In this document: positions 18,700 to 27,021 of the stretch, in pieces
Layout: each line of letters begins with the position of its first letter
How positions within the stretch are numbered: the stretch's first letter is position 1
NCBI GenBank assembly: GCA_963921245.4
Contig: CAWUEY030000001.1
Location: 186,001 to 250,000, forward strand
Direction of reading: 5' to 3'
Source of the DNA: JABJGO01 sp963921245
GTDB taxonomy: Bacteria; Pseudomonadota; Alphaproteobacteria; Rhodospirillales; Casp-alpha2
Length of the DNA: 64,000 nucleotides
Notes under the pieces: generated by a model
The model's database searches: none
Seen by the model: the letters and a program-made list of their open reading frames with translations, nothing else
Told to the model about the DNA's origin: nothing
Translations under genes and position numbers: made by a program

Positions 18700-19809
18700 A
18701 TGGTTCAGCATGTAAACAGGCGAAACGAGAAGAAAAAGGGCCGCGGCGCCGTAACCAATCGATCGGGGCGGTTTGAATCCCACACCCGACACCGGGAAAC
18801 GGACGGCTGGGAAACCGATGGCTGGGACCCGTTGATTGCCGATTTGCCGCCGTTTCGGACCGAGGTCACTGAAGAGCACCCCAAAACCATCATTTCCAGG
18901 AACACCTCGCCGGATTTGTCGTTCCACCAGTCCATCAATCCCTATCGGGGATGCGAACACGGCTGTATCTATTGTTATGCACGCCCCAGTCATGCCTATG
19001 CGGGCCTGTCGCCCGGTCTGGATTTTGAAAGCAAACTGTTCGTCAAGAGGGGTGCGGCGGATGTTCTGAAAAGACAGCTGGCGAAACGGGATTACGAATG
19101 CGCACCGATCATGCTGGGGGCCAATACGGACCCGTACCAGCCCATTGAGCGTGATTGGCTCGTCACCCGCGACGTACTGGAAGTTCTGTCTGATTGCAAT
19201 CACCCTGTGGCCATCATCACAAAATCCGCCAGTATTCTGCGTGATCTGGACATGCTGGCGGACATGGCAACCCGAAAGCTGGTTACAGTCGGCATCTCTG
19301 TGACGACGTTGGATCGAGACCTTGCACGTACCATGGAGCCCCGCGCCTCGACGCCTGCCAAACGTCTGGATGCCATAGAGACACTTTCGGAGGCAGGTGT
19401 GCCGGTTTCCTTGATGGCATCGCCAATGATACCGCAACTGAATGATCATGAACTGGAGTCCATCATGGAAGCCGCCGCTGCGCGCGGTGCGCGACATGCT
19501 TCATATATCATGGTGAGGTTGCCGCTTGAGATCAAAGACCTGTTTACCGAGTGGTTGCGAGAACATGTACCCGACCGGGCAGAACGGGTGTTGAACCATA
19601 TTCGCCAGGTTCGAGAGGGCGCCCTTTATCAATCAGACTTTGCGACCCGGATGAGCGGAACAGGCGAATATGCCAAGCTTCTCTCGGATCGCTTCAATCT
19701 GGCGTGCAAACGACTTGACCTGGGCCGCCGGGAAGCGGGACAATTGCCTCTGGATACAAGCCGGTTTTCGCCACCGCGAATGCCGGGTGACCAGTTCGAC
19801 CTGTTTTGA
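18700..19809 (+). CDS. PA0069-family radical SAM protein (SplB-like)
   Basis: Radical S-adenosylmethionine enzyme of 369 residues with the 4Fe-4S motif C85-x3-C89-x2-C92 in YRGCEHGCIYCYARPSHAY. Further family marks are MLGANTDPYQPIE and VTRDVLEVLSDCNHPVAIITKS. It is distantly related to spore photoproduct lyase, but the reaction of this family is not established. The start at ATG 18700 is preferred to an upstream frame that would run through the putative LexA site at 18662-18676. That site implies DNA-damage induction and hints at a repair role. A DddP-like gene follows after 22 bp. Confidence 0.85.
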   Translation: MVQHVNRRNEKKKGRGAVTNRSGRFESHTRHRETDGWETDGWDPLIADLPPFRTEVTEEHPKTIISRNTSPDLSFHQSINPYRGCEHGCIYCYARPSHAYAGLSPGLDFESKLFVKRGAADVLKRQLAKRDYECAPIMLGANTDPYQPIERDWLVTRDVLEVLSDCNHPVAIITKSASILRDLDMLADMATRKLVTVGISVTTLDRDLARTMEPRASTPAKRLDAIETLSEAGVPVSLMASPMIPQLNDHELESIMEAAAARGARHASYIMVRLPLEIKDLFTEWLREHVPDRAERVLNHIRQVREGALYQSDFATRMSGTGEYAKLLSDRFNLACKRLDLGRREAGQLPLDTSRFSPPRMPGDQFDLF

Positions 19810-19831
19810 ATTCAAACCAGAGGGTTTGCCC

Positions 19832-21076
19832 ATGGACGTTTTTTCCGATCCTCGCAAACGCGCTTACCTGAACAATGAGGGCGGCGGCGAGGCTTTGAAA
19901 AGCCCGCTCGGGGACGACGTGCTGAACCGGGCGCGTCATTACCGTCTGGCACGGCTTCGAGAGCAACTGGTACTTAAGGACTGCGCGGCGATCCTGCTCT
20001 ATGATCCAATCAATATTCGCTACGCTACGGACTCGTCCAATATGCAGTTGTGGACCATGCACAATGCTGTGCGTTACGCCCTGATCTTTGCCATGGGTCC
20101 CTGTATCATGTTCGAGTTCAAGCACTGTGACCACATATGCAAGGATCTGCCCGGCGTTGACGAGGTTCGAACGGCAACGGGGTGGATCTACATCTCCGGT
20201 GGACAAAGAAGTAACGAGTTCGCCGTCAAATGGGCCCTGGAGATCGAAGACCTGATCCGGGAATATGGCGACGGGAACCGCCGTCTGGCAGTGGACAAGG
20301 TCGAACCGACCGGCATGGCCGCGCTCGAATCCTGTGGCATTTCCATTGTTGAAGGGCAGGAGCTGACGGAAAAGGCCCGCTCAATCAAAAGTGTGGATGA
20401 GCTCAATCTCATGCGCTGGACCATTCGTGTATGCGAGGCGGGGATGGCTCGGATGTTCGAAAACGCCACGCCGGGCAAAACGGAAAACGAAATCTGGGCA
20501 GAGCTGCATTACGAAAATATCCGCTCCGGCGGGGAGTGGTGCGAAACCCGTATCTTTGCCTGCGGGGATCACACCAATCCCTGGTATCAGGAATGCAGTG
20601 ACCGGGTCTGCCATGAAGGTGAGATGATCTCTTTCGATACGGACCTGATCGGGCCGTATGGATACTGCGCCGATATCTCCCGTTCATGGACCTGTGGTTA
20701 CACGCCCATGAACGATACGCAAAAACGCCTCTACGCTACGGCACGGGAACAGATTGAACACAATCTGGCGCTGATCAAACCCGGACTCAGTCATCGGGAG
20801 TTTCTGGAAAAACAATGGCAAATCCCTGAAGACCACGTCGATTACCGCTATTCGCTGGCGGCCCATGGTGTAGGGCTGGCGGATGAATGGCCTGTGCTGC
20901 TGCTGCCCCCCGACGAAGAGGGCGCGTATGACCTCGAACTGAGAGAAAACATGGTGTTGTGCGTGGAAAGCCTGATCGCGGAAAAGGGATCAGAGTCCAT
21001 AAAGCTGGAAACCCAGGTTGTGGTCACGGCCGGCGGCCACGAACGCCTGGACAGTTTCCCGTGGGAAGAGGTTTAA
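19832..21076 (+). CDS. M24-family protein, probable DMSP lyase DddP-like
   Basis: A 414-residue pita-bread-fold (M24) protein. It resembles DddP, which cleaves dimethylsulfoniopropionate to DMS and acrylate, more than the aminopeptidases. Shared stretches include NIRYATDSSNMQLW, ENIRSGGEWCETR, NPWYQECSDRVC and ISFDTDLIGPYGYCADISRSW. Candidate metal ligands D269, D271, D281, H345, E379 and E393, plus Y340 and D351 (in HGVGLADEWP), have almost the spacing of the residues reported for Ruegeria DddP (from memory D295, D297, D307, H371, E406, E421, Y366, D377). The N-terminus is shorter than in known DddP. A non-DMSP M24 hydrolase remains possible. Confidence 0.7.
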   Translation: MDVFSDPRKRAYLNNEGGGEALKSPLGDDVLNRARHYRLARLREQLVLKDCAAILLYDPINIRYATDSSNMQLWTMHNAVRYALIFAMGPCIMFEFKHCDHICKDLPGVDEVRTATGWIYISGGQRSNEFAVKWALEIEDLIREYGDGNRRLAVDKVEPTGMAALESCGISIVEGQELTEKARSIKSVDELNLMRWTIRVCEAGMARMFENATPGKTENEIWAELHYENIRSGGEWCETRIFACGDHTNPWYQECSDRVCHEGEMISFDTDLIGPYGYCADISRSWTCGYTPMNDTQKRLYATAREQIEHNLALIKPGLSHREFLEKQWQIPEDHVDYRYSLAAHGVGLADEWPVLLLPPDEEGAYDLELRENMVLCVESLIAEKGSESIKLETQVVVTAGGHERLDSFPWEEV

Positions 21077-21088
21077 CCCACAGACACC

Positions 21089-21562
21089 TTAGTCGTAAGG
21101 CGTTCCGTCCTTGTGATAGAAAAAATCCTCGCCGTCGCGTATCTCCAGATGCATATCAACATCCGGGTAATGACAAACATCATCTCTGAAGCGGGTACCG
21201 ATTTCCATGTAAACCGCTGGCGCATTTGACCGGTTCACCAGTTGATGCCCGTTTGGCACATTGGCGGGCCAGCCCATCATCATGCCGGCGGTGATGGTTT
21301 CCTCACCATCGTCGGTTACCAGAACAACCTCACCGGAAATCATGTAGGTGAATTCTTCTTCCCGCTCATGCCAGTGGCGCTGGGCTGAACCGGCACCCGG
21401 CGGCAGGGTAACGATGTTGACGCCATATTGAGAGAGGCCAGCATGGTCACCGACCCGTGCCTTGTAGCGTCCGTTCGCAATTTCGTGGAAGGGGGCGGGG
21501 TAACCAGTACCGGTTTCCTGTGTTACATCGTTCACGGTGAATGCATGTTTTTTGGCGTTCAT
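21089..21562 (-). CDS. Cupin-domain protein
   Basis: Single-cupin protein of 157 residues. Start ATG 21562 has GAGGA at good spacing. Metal-binding cupin motif 1 reads RHWHEREEEFTYMISGEVVL (His, His, Glu), and motif 2 lies around GWPANVPNGHQLVN with one His. It ends 13 bp from the convergent DddP-like gene. Some DMSP lyases (DddL, DddQ, DddW) are cupins, but this one looks like a generic small cupin; its substrate is unknown. Confidence 0.8.
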   Translation of the reverse strand: MNAKKHAFTVNDVTQETGTGYPAPFHEIANGRYKARVGDHAGLSQYGVNIVTLPPGAGSAQRHWHEREEEFTYMISGEVVLVTDDGEETITAGMMMGWPANVPNGHQLVNRSNAPAVYMEIGTRFRDDVCHYPDVDMHLEIRDGEDFFYHKDGTPYD

Positions 21563-21719
21563 GGCTGTGTCCTCTGTCTTCCTCGTCCTCTGACTTCCTT
21601 GGTTTGCTGCCACAATTGTATCAAGAGGACAAGTACGGTCTATGGCCACTTTCCCTTAAAACCCTGAACAAATGGCGCCAGGCACTTTCTGGTGATACTT
21701 TGTGGTATACTCCTGCGTC

Positions 21720-23279
21720 ATGGAAGCCGCTCATTCAGGATTGACCGAGATTGCGCTCGTGGCGCTCGCCGCCATGGGATGCGGTATCGTCATGGAACGT
21801 CTGCGCCAACCCGCAATTGTCGGCTATATTCTGGCGGGGGTGATCCTGGGCCCGTCCGCATTTGCCCTGATTACCGACAGGGACCAGATCGATGTACTGG
21901 CCGAGTTAGGCGTGTTGTTGCTGCTCTATGTGGTCGGCATGGAACTTTCCTTGCGGGCCTTCCGCAGCATCTGGCGGTTGGCTGTGTTGACCACCGCGAT
22001 CCAGATCGGGGCCTCTACGGCGGTTATGCTGATTTTCTGGCAGCTCTTCGGATGGTCCATTGGACTTGCCATCCTGTTGGGTTTTGTTGTGGCCCTGTCG
22101 TCAACGGCGGTTGCCATCAAGCTGCTGTCCGATCTGGGCGAACTGGGGAACCGGACGGGCACGATTACGGTGGGCATCCTGATTGCTCAGGATATTGCCG
22201 TGGTGCCCATGATGCTCATCGTTTCGACACTCGGTGCCATGCAGGGCGCGGGCGAGGTCGCCGGGTTTGATTGGGCGGCGCTACCAAAAATACTGGCCTC
22301 CATCGCCTTGCTGGCCGCATTGATATGGTATCTCAGTGGTGGCAAGAAAATAAGCCTGCCGTTTTCCACGGTGGTCGCCGGTCATCAAGACCTGAAACCG
22401 CTGGCAGTTATGGCATTCTGTTTTGCCGCTGCGTCGATTTCCGGTTTGTTGGGATTGTCGGCGGCTTATGGTGCCTTTATTGCCGGGCTGGTTGTGGGCA
22501 GTTCCAGGGACCGCCAGATCATGATCGAGGCGGCCAAGCCCATTCAGAGCATTCTGATGATGGTGTTTTTCCTGTCCATCGGGCTGCTGTTGGACCTCAC
22601 CTTTATCTGGGAAAACCTGTGGACCGTTATTTTCCTGTTCTTTGTGGTTGTGGTGTTCAAGACGATCCTGAACGTGGGTGCCCTGCGCTTGCAGGGGCAG
22701 ACTTGGCAGCATTCGATCATGGCGGGCCTGTTGCTCACCCAGATCGGTGAATTCTCATTCCTGCTGTCGCGTATCGGCGTGGACTCCGGGCTGATCAGTT
22801 CTGATGATTCGCGCATGGTTGTCGCGGTGACCGTGCTCAGTCTGGCTCTTAGTCCACTGCTTGTGCTCACCAGTCGGCGGTTGCAGCACCTAGCCGAGGA
22901 CAGTCGGGAAACATTGAGCGCCGTTATGAAGTCTGTCTATGCGCGAGAGACGGACATGGTTGCGGGCACATTAGGAGGTGCGCGTTTGTCAACCCTTCGC
23001 ACATTCGGCACAGTGTTTATCCGCATGGACCTGATCCGCGAAGAATGGCAGCGCCGTCGCAAGGAAAAGAAAATTGGTGCTATCACCGATGCCAGCGCTG
23101 TCGACAGCGAGCCTTCCAACGAAAATGAGACTGTTGCGGAAGAAATAACGCCCGAAGAAGACGAGAAGCCCGTATCCAGTCCTGGGCCCGAACCCAGACC
23201 GAAACACAAAGCTAAATCAAACCGGAGGCCAGCAAAATCATCGAAACCGGCGAAAAAGAAAGATGCCGAACGTGCCTAA
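21720..23279 (+). CDS. Cation:proton antiporter (CPA2/KefB-type)
   Basis: Monovalent cation/proton antiporter-2 family membrane protein of about 519 residues with 12 or so membrane segments. Family features are RQPAIVGYILAGVILGPSAF, LAELGVLLLLYVVGMELSL, the unwound-helix region ALSSTAVAIKLLSDLGELGN and LIAQDIAVVPMMLIV (with Gln-Asp in the membrane). The C-terminus is a charged tail rich in Glu, Pro and Lys with no TrkA-N (RCK) domain. An upstream GTG (21702) is possible. It overlaps rnhB by 17 bp. Confidence 0.9.
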   Translation: MEAAHSGLTEIALVALAAMGCGIVMERLRQPAIVGYILAGVILGPSAFALITDRDQIDVLAELGVLLLLYVVGMELSLRAFRSIWRLAVLTTAIQIGASTAVMLIFWQLFGWSIGLAILLGFVVALSSTAVAIKLLSDLGELGNRTGTITVGILIAQDIAVVPMMLIVSTLGAMQGAGEVAGFDWAALPKILASIALLAALIWYLSGGKKISLPFSTVVAGHQDLKPLAVMAFCFAAASISGLLGLSAAYGAFIAGLVVGSSRDRQIMIEAAKPIQSILMMVFFLSIGLLLDLTFIWENLWTVIFLFFVVVVFKTILNVGALRLQGQTWQHSIMAGLLLTQIGEFSFLLSRIGVDSGLISSDDSRMVVAVTVLSLALSPLLVLTSRRLQHLAEDSRETLSAVMKSVYARETDMVAGTLGGARLSTLRTFGTVFIRMDLIREEWQRRRKEKKIGAITDASAVDSEPSNENETVAEEITPEEDEKPVSSPGPEPRPKHKAKSNRRPAKSSKPAKKKDAERA

Positions 23280-23895
23280 CAGGGGTTTGGAAGATGCGGC
23301 TCGTGCCGCCGGGCACAAAACTGTAGCGGGTGTGGATGAAGTGGGTCGAGGGCCCTGGGCGGGCCCGGTGGTTGCGGCCGCGGCGGTGCTTGATCTTGAA
23401 AACCTGCCAGCCGAATTGCTCTCCAATCTGGATGACTCCAAGAAACTGAGCAAACTCAAACGTGAGGCCCTATCCAAAACATTGCAGAACAGTCCGCATG
23501 TCCAGTATGCAATCGGGATTGCTGAAGTTGACGATATTGATCTTTACAATATTTTACAGGCGAGCCTTATGGCCATGAGCCGCGCGGTCACGGCGCTGCC
23601 CAAAGAACCTGATTTTGCGCTGGTCGATGGTAATCGAGAGCCGATTTTGCCGTGTCCACTGGAAACGGTGATTAAAGGCGACAGGCGCAGCGTTTCCATC
23701 GCCGCGGCTTCGATCATCGCCAAGGTTCATCGTGATAGGATCATGGCGGCGCTTGGCGGGGCGTTCCCGGGATATGGCTGGGAAACTAATGCAGGATACG
23801 GGACGGCGGCGCATCAAACGGGATTACGACATCTGGGCGTTACACCTCATCACCGCAAGAGCTTCAAACCGGTTCAGCAATTCTTCAAAAAATAG
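23263..23895 (+). CDS. rnhB: Ribonuclease HII
   Basis: Endonuclease that cuts the RNA strand of RNA-DNA hybrids and single ribonucleotides in DNA. The 210-residue length is normal. Acidic catalytic residues are in AGVDEVGRGPWAGPVVAAAAV (D25, E26) and FALVDGNRE; the Tyr/His-bearing C-terminus GYGTAAHQTGLRHLGVTPHHR is also typical. It is translationally linked to the antiporter gene by a 17-bp overlap and is the last host gene before the phage-derived island. Confidence 0.95.
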   Translation: MPNVPNRGLEDAARAAGHKTVAGVDEVGRGPWAGPVVAAAAVLDLENLPAELLSNLDDSKKLSKLKREALSKTLQNSPHVQYAIGIAEVDDIDLYNILQASLMAMSRAVTALPKEPDFALVDGNREPILPCPLETVIKGDRRSVSIAAASIIAKVHRDRIMAALGGAFPGYGWETNAGYGTAAHQTGLRHLGVTPHHRKSFKPVQQFFKK

Positions 23896-24003
23896 GGCAT
23901 GCCTCTTTCGTTATGGGCGGCCCTTGCGGCAATCGTAATATCCAGCGCAAACAGTTGCGCCGATGAAATTGCAGATCATGCGCGCTGCATGATCCATGGT
24001 GGT

Positions 24004-24045
24004 GATAGTGTCAAGAATCCTGCGCACTTTTATTTTCAAGCGGTG
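24004..24045 (+). repeat. Solo IS256-type terminal inverted repeat
   Basis: This 42-bp stretch matches the right inverted repeat of the IS256 element at 1668-1709 (reverse complement) at 40 of 42 positions. It starts GATAGTGTCAAGAATCCTGC. Similarity stops where the transposase coding part would begin. No partner repeat or transposase is seen within the next kilobase, so it is either a solo end left by a deletion or one end of a lost element. Confidence 0.75.
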
Positions 24046-24106
24046 GCGGCTATGCCTGAAACCGACACCGGTACTGTGAAGAACCCATGAAAGCGAAACC
24101 CGCGCC

Positions 24107-24388
24107 ATGCCCGACAGGATGTCCGCCCACGCGGCCCGTGCCGAGGCGGGCCGCGCCAACCAGCGCCTGGACGCCCATGAGGCGTTCTGCATTGAGCGCG
24201 TGCGCCGCGCCGAGACCTTCGAGGCCGACATGCGGCGCGCCATGGAGGACCTGGGCCGACAGATAAAGACCATGGGCGAGGACGTGCATAGCCGCATCAA
24301 CATACTGATCCGCAGCATGTTGTGCGGTGCCGTCGCCATCATCGTCGCCGGTGTGGGCTGGGCGCTGGTGCGGGGATTGGCACCGTGA
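24107..24388 (+). CDS. Small coiled-coil membrane protein, phage-like
   Basis: A 93-residue product: an N-terminal Ala/Arg/Glu-rich helical coiled coil (RANQRLDAHEAFCIERVRRA and onwards), then one C-terminal membrane segment (CGAVAIIVAGVGWALV) and a short tail. This layout resembles XhlA-type hemolysin or lysis-associated proteins of phages, but I recognise no specific family. The stretch is GC-rich, unlike the AT-richer phage genes after 25 kb, so it may come from a different element. Confidence 0.5.
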   Translation: MPDRMSAHAARAEAGRANQRLDAHEAFCIERVRRAETFEADMRRAMEDLGRQIKTMGEDVHSRINILIRSMLCGAVAIIVAGVGWALVRGLAP

Positions 24389-24477
24389 TGAGCACCGGGA
24401 ATGGCACAAAGATGGCGGGGATAACAGGGTCGAGGTCAATTCCTTCTGTGGCGCGTCACAGGGACAGCAGCAGAAGT

Positions 24478-24660
24478 CTAGTGAAGCTCCAGCCGCCGCT
24501 CCACACGCTCAAGGCGGGCGTCAAGGGAATCCGTGCGGGACGAAAGGCTGGCGAAATCCACATGCAGCGCGGCTACATTGCGCTCAAAGCTGTTCACCCG
24601 CTCAATGAGCGTGGACAACTGATCGCCATGGCGGGCGAGTGTTTGCTCACGGACAAGTGA
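24478..24660 (-). pseudogene. Coiled-coil coding fragment
   Basis: On the minus strand this end of an open frame encodes a regular heptad-rich helix (STLIERVNSFERNVAALHVD, then SRTDSLDARLERVERRLELH before the stop). The region further 5' in the same frame looks like random translation, and no ATG or ribosome binding site is found at the start of the coiled coil. I read it as the 3' remnant of a phage-type coiled-coil gene, convergent with the one at 24107. Confidence 0.3.
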
Positions 24661-24771
24661 GGGTGCTCTATTGGGTTTGCCTGAGTGAGGAGTCAACAAC
24701 TGAGATAATTGGATCGCTGATCCAGGGTTGCTCTTTCGGCCTTTGAAGAGGCGCTGAACAAGCAAAAGAGA

Positions 24772-24957
24772 ATGAAAACCTGCGCTGTAGCGAAGTTCCC
24801 GATCTACAGGGTGGAATTGGTCGATATGGAATACGAGTTTGAATATGGCCCAATGCTTGGCGATCTGCCGATGTATCGGGTCGAAGTTTGGGAAATCAGA
24901 GAGAGGGAAGGTGGAAAAACGGGTTATACGCTTTTTGCGCAGAAAATCGAAGAATAA
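24772..24957 (+). CDS. Hypothetical small acidic protein
   Basis: A 61-residue frame with AAAGAGA just before the ATG. It contains an internal repeat, FPIYRVELVDMEYEF and LPMYRVEVWEIRE, 25 residues apart, rich in Glu and Tyr. No known family is recognised. The internal duplication and the purine-rich leader argue for a real gene; the short length argues for caution. Confidence 0.35.
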   Translation: MKTCAVAKFPIYRVELVDMEYEFEYGPMLGDLPMYRVEVWEIREREGGKTGYTLFAQKIEE

Positions 24958-24986
24958 GTCACTCATAGGCAAAGGGAATAACAATA

Positions 24987-25067
24987 ATGAGAACCCTGAT
25001 ATGTCCAAGATGTGGTTACGATAAACTCTACGAATTGTCGGAAAAAGTCGGATGCGGTAATCGTTGA
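24987..25067 (+). CDS. CxxC zinc-ribbon-like microprotein
   Basis: A 26-codon frame, with AGGGAA 9 bp before the ATG, encodes MRTLICPRCGYDKLYELSEK and a short end VGCGNR. It has one CPRC knuckle and a third Cys, like half of a zinc ribbon. It could be a true small protein or the truncated start of a larger zinc-binding protein. It begins 29 bp after the preceding small ORF. Confidence 0.35.
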   Translation: MRTLICPRCGYDKLYELSEKVGCGNR

Positions 25068-25195
25068 ACGGGAAATGGATGGTTGTGGCAGATATCGCTC
25101 TTCAAGAACGCCTCTGCCCCAGTCAGGTTGCTTACCTGGATAGACGGCGGGGGCTAAAGTTTCCCGTTTCCCTCCGCAACGTGGATTTACGACGA

Positions 25196-25651
25196 TTAAT
25201 GCTTGCCGTTTAACTCATCGGCTTTGGTATATAAATCACAGACTCTGAGGTCTTCTTTCACAGTGTCAAATTCATCCTGATCCATTGTTAGGCCCCAGCG
25301 CCGTTTTATCTCTACCCAGTCCGTAAGGTATCTGCACCAGTATGAACGGTTTGGCGGCATCCAGTCTGAGGGGTCTCGATCGTTCTTTGAGCGATTGGTA
25401 CTGAACCATGTGGCTATCAGGTGCTGTTTGTGTAACAGGTAATTAGCGAATGCTTTTTTGCGTGTGTTGCTCCATGCATATCCACCAGACCTATGCGCTT
25501 CTTTCAGCGGAACCATATGATCGATATCGAGACTGCAAGGTGTAAGGGTGACATAGCCGCCATAGGGCCCAACCCAAAGACCGGAAACAACAGTATCATC
25601 ATGCATAGTGACAGGAATCAGACTTTCTTCAATCAACAATCTAATTATCAT
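25196..25651 (-). CDS. HNH endonuclease (DUF1524-like)
   Basis: A 151-residue protein with the beta-beta-alpha metal core of DUF1524/GmrSD-C-type nucleases: LDIDHMVPLKEAHRSGG (Asp-His), YAWSNTRKKAFANY and the downstream NRSKNDRDPSDWMPPNRSYW. Such proteins are found both as secreted nucleases and as phage or defence nucleases. No signal peptide is seen. It is oriented against the phage genes that follow and may be a cargo gene. An AGGA lies 8 bp before the ATG. Confidence 0.75.
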   Translation of the reverse strand: MIIRLLIEESLIPVTMHDDTVVSGLWVGPYGGYVTLTPCSLDIDHMVPLKEAHRSGGYAWSNTRKKAFANYLLHKQHLIATWFSTNRSKNDRDPSDWMPPNRSYWCRYLTDWVEIKRRWGLTMDQDEFDTVKEDLRVCDLYTKADELNGKH

Positions 25652-25852
25652 TTTACAAATCCTGTAAGAATTATTCAGGGGTCTTGCCTAGCAGAGCGAG
25701 TTTTGGGAGTCCATTGAACTTGGTGAGCCTGACCCTGGTCATGTCCATTCACCGGGCTTTCGTCGTGGCTTCAGACTTACGGCGCAATTTACACCAATGG
25801 CAAGCCCGTATTGATCAACATTATTGAGGGTGAATGGCGCAAGGAGCAAGCA

Positions 25853-26566
25853 ATGCCGTATAACGCAGATGGAACATGGACGCCGGAAGGTGTTCCTGAA
25901 AAGGTTGAGAGTCCTCAACCGGTCACGACGGCTGTTCAGCCGCACAGCGGCACTTCTTCTCCTACCACCACATCTACGCCGAGGCCGACGACGGCTGAAC
26001 GTATCAACGAATTGACATCCAAGAACAGCCCGCTGCAACAGCAGGCGCGTACACGGGCCAATCAAACCGCGAACAGCAAGGGGTTGCTGAATTCTTCAAT
26101 GGCCGTTCAGGCGGGCGAGTTAGCTGCTCTTGGCGCGGCACTTCCGATTGCGCAGCAGGACTCCGAGCAGGCCCATAAGAGCGCCCTAGCTCAACAGAAC
26201 TTCGAACATACTCGGGACTTGTCTGCTCAAGACTATGCACAGAGAACCGGTCTACTAAATCAGGAATTGTCGAGTCGTGAAAAAATTGCGGCGCAGGGCA
26301 ACGAGAAGGATATCTCCATCGCCAACCTCAATGTTGCGGCCAATGATCGCGAAAAAGCCACGAGCGCTCTCGTGGCAATGGAGAATGTGTACTCTCAGAT
26401 GTTTGAAAGCGTGGCTGGTAACCCAAACATCCCCGCCAAGGCGCGTGATGCGTATTTGAATCACATCGGCTATTTACGGGATTCATCTCTGGGTCTGGTC
26501 GAACAGATGTTCGCCATCAATTTGACGTGGAATACGAAAAACGAAACTCCAGCGGTGAGCATTTAA
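25853..26566 (+). CDS. Phage structural protein, putative internal virion protein
   Basis: A 237-residue product starting at ATG 25853 with AAGGAG 6 bp upstream. The N-terminus is Pro/Thr/Ser-rich and disordered (up to about residue 60); the rest is Gln/Ala/Glu-rich helix (SSMAVQAGELAALGAALP, QDSEQAHKSALAQQNFEHTR). I recognise no named family. Composition and its position ahead of GNAT and pore-like genes suggest a podovirus-type tail or ejection protein. The stop overlaps the next start (TAATG). Confidence 0.6.
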   Translation: MPYNADGTWTPEGVPEKVESPQPVTTAVQPHSGTSSPTTTSTPRPTTAERINELTSKNSPLQQQARTRANQTANSKGLLNSSMAVQAGELAALGAALPIAQQDSEQAHKSALAQQNFEHTRDLSAQDYAQRTGLLNQELSSREKIAAQGNEKDISIANLNVAANDREKATSALVAMENVYSQMFESVAGNPNIPAKARDAYLNHIGYLRDSSLGLVEQMFAINLTWNTKNETPAVSI

Positions 26567-27021
26567 TGGTCCGCAGTTCTACTTACTCGGACATTCCCCG
26601 GATTTGCGAAATTCTCTCGGAGCTGCATCAGATCAGTAAATACGCTGGATATCAGATTAACATGAGACAGTTCAAGGAACTGTGTATGGAGTCCATTCGT
26701 AGCGGCAACAACTGTCTATTTGTTTACGAAGAAAATGGTTCCGTCGAGGGCTTCCTAATCGGGATAATCGACAACCTGTATCACGTTCTCAGGGAAAAAT
26801 ACGCATCCGATCTGTTCTTCTGCAAATCCCTGACAGCGAAAGGTGATGCGACTGGTCTAATGGCCGCTTTTCTGGAGTGGGCAAAATCCCAGCCTGGCGT
26901 GGTGTCTATCAGAATGGGGGCGACAGATGTGGTCTCTGATTACAACAAAGTATCAAAATTATATGACCGGTGCGGAATGATTCAAGAGGGTGTGCTTTAC
27001 GAAATGAGGATCGAGCAATGA
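26566..27021 (+). CDS. GNAT-fold acetyltransferase, phage-encoded
   Basis: A 151-residue GNAT-like protein. The start at 26566 shares an A with the upstream TAA (TAATG), so it is probably translationally coupled. The fold pattern is visible: N-terminal RSSTYSDIPRICEILSEL, central strand CLFVYEENGSVEGFLIGII, and the C-terminal SDYNKVSKLYDRCGMIQEG typical of the acyl-CoA-binding half. The usual Q/RxxGxG/A loop is weak (SLTAKGDATGLMAAFL). It sits inside the virion-protein cassette, and its stop overlaps the next ATG (ATGA). Confidence 0.72.
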   Translation: MVRSSTYSDIPRICEILSELHQISKYAGYQINMRQFKELCMESIRSGNNCLFVYEENGSVEGFLIGIIDNLYHVLREKYASDLFFCKSLTAKGDATGLMAAFLEWAKSQPGVVSIRMGATDVVSDYNKVSKLYDRCGMIQEGVLYEMRIEQ

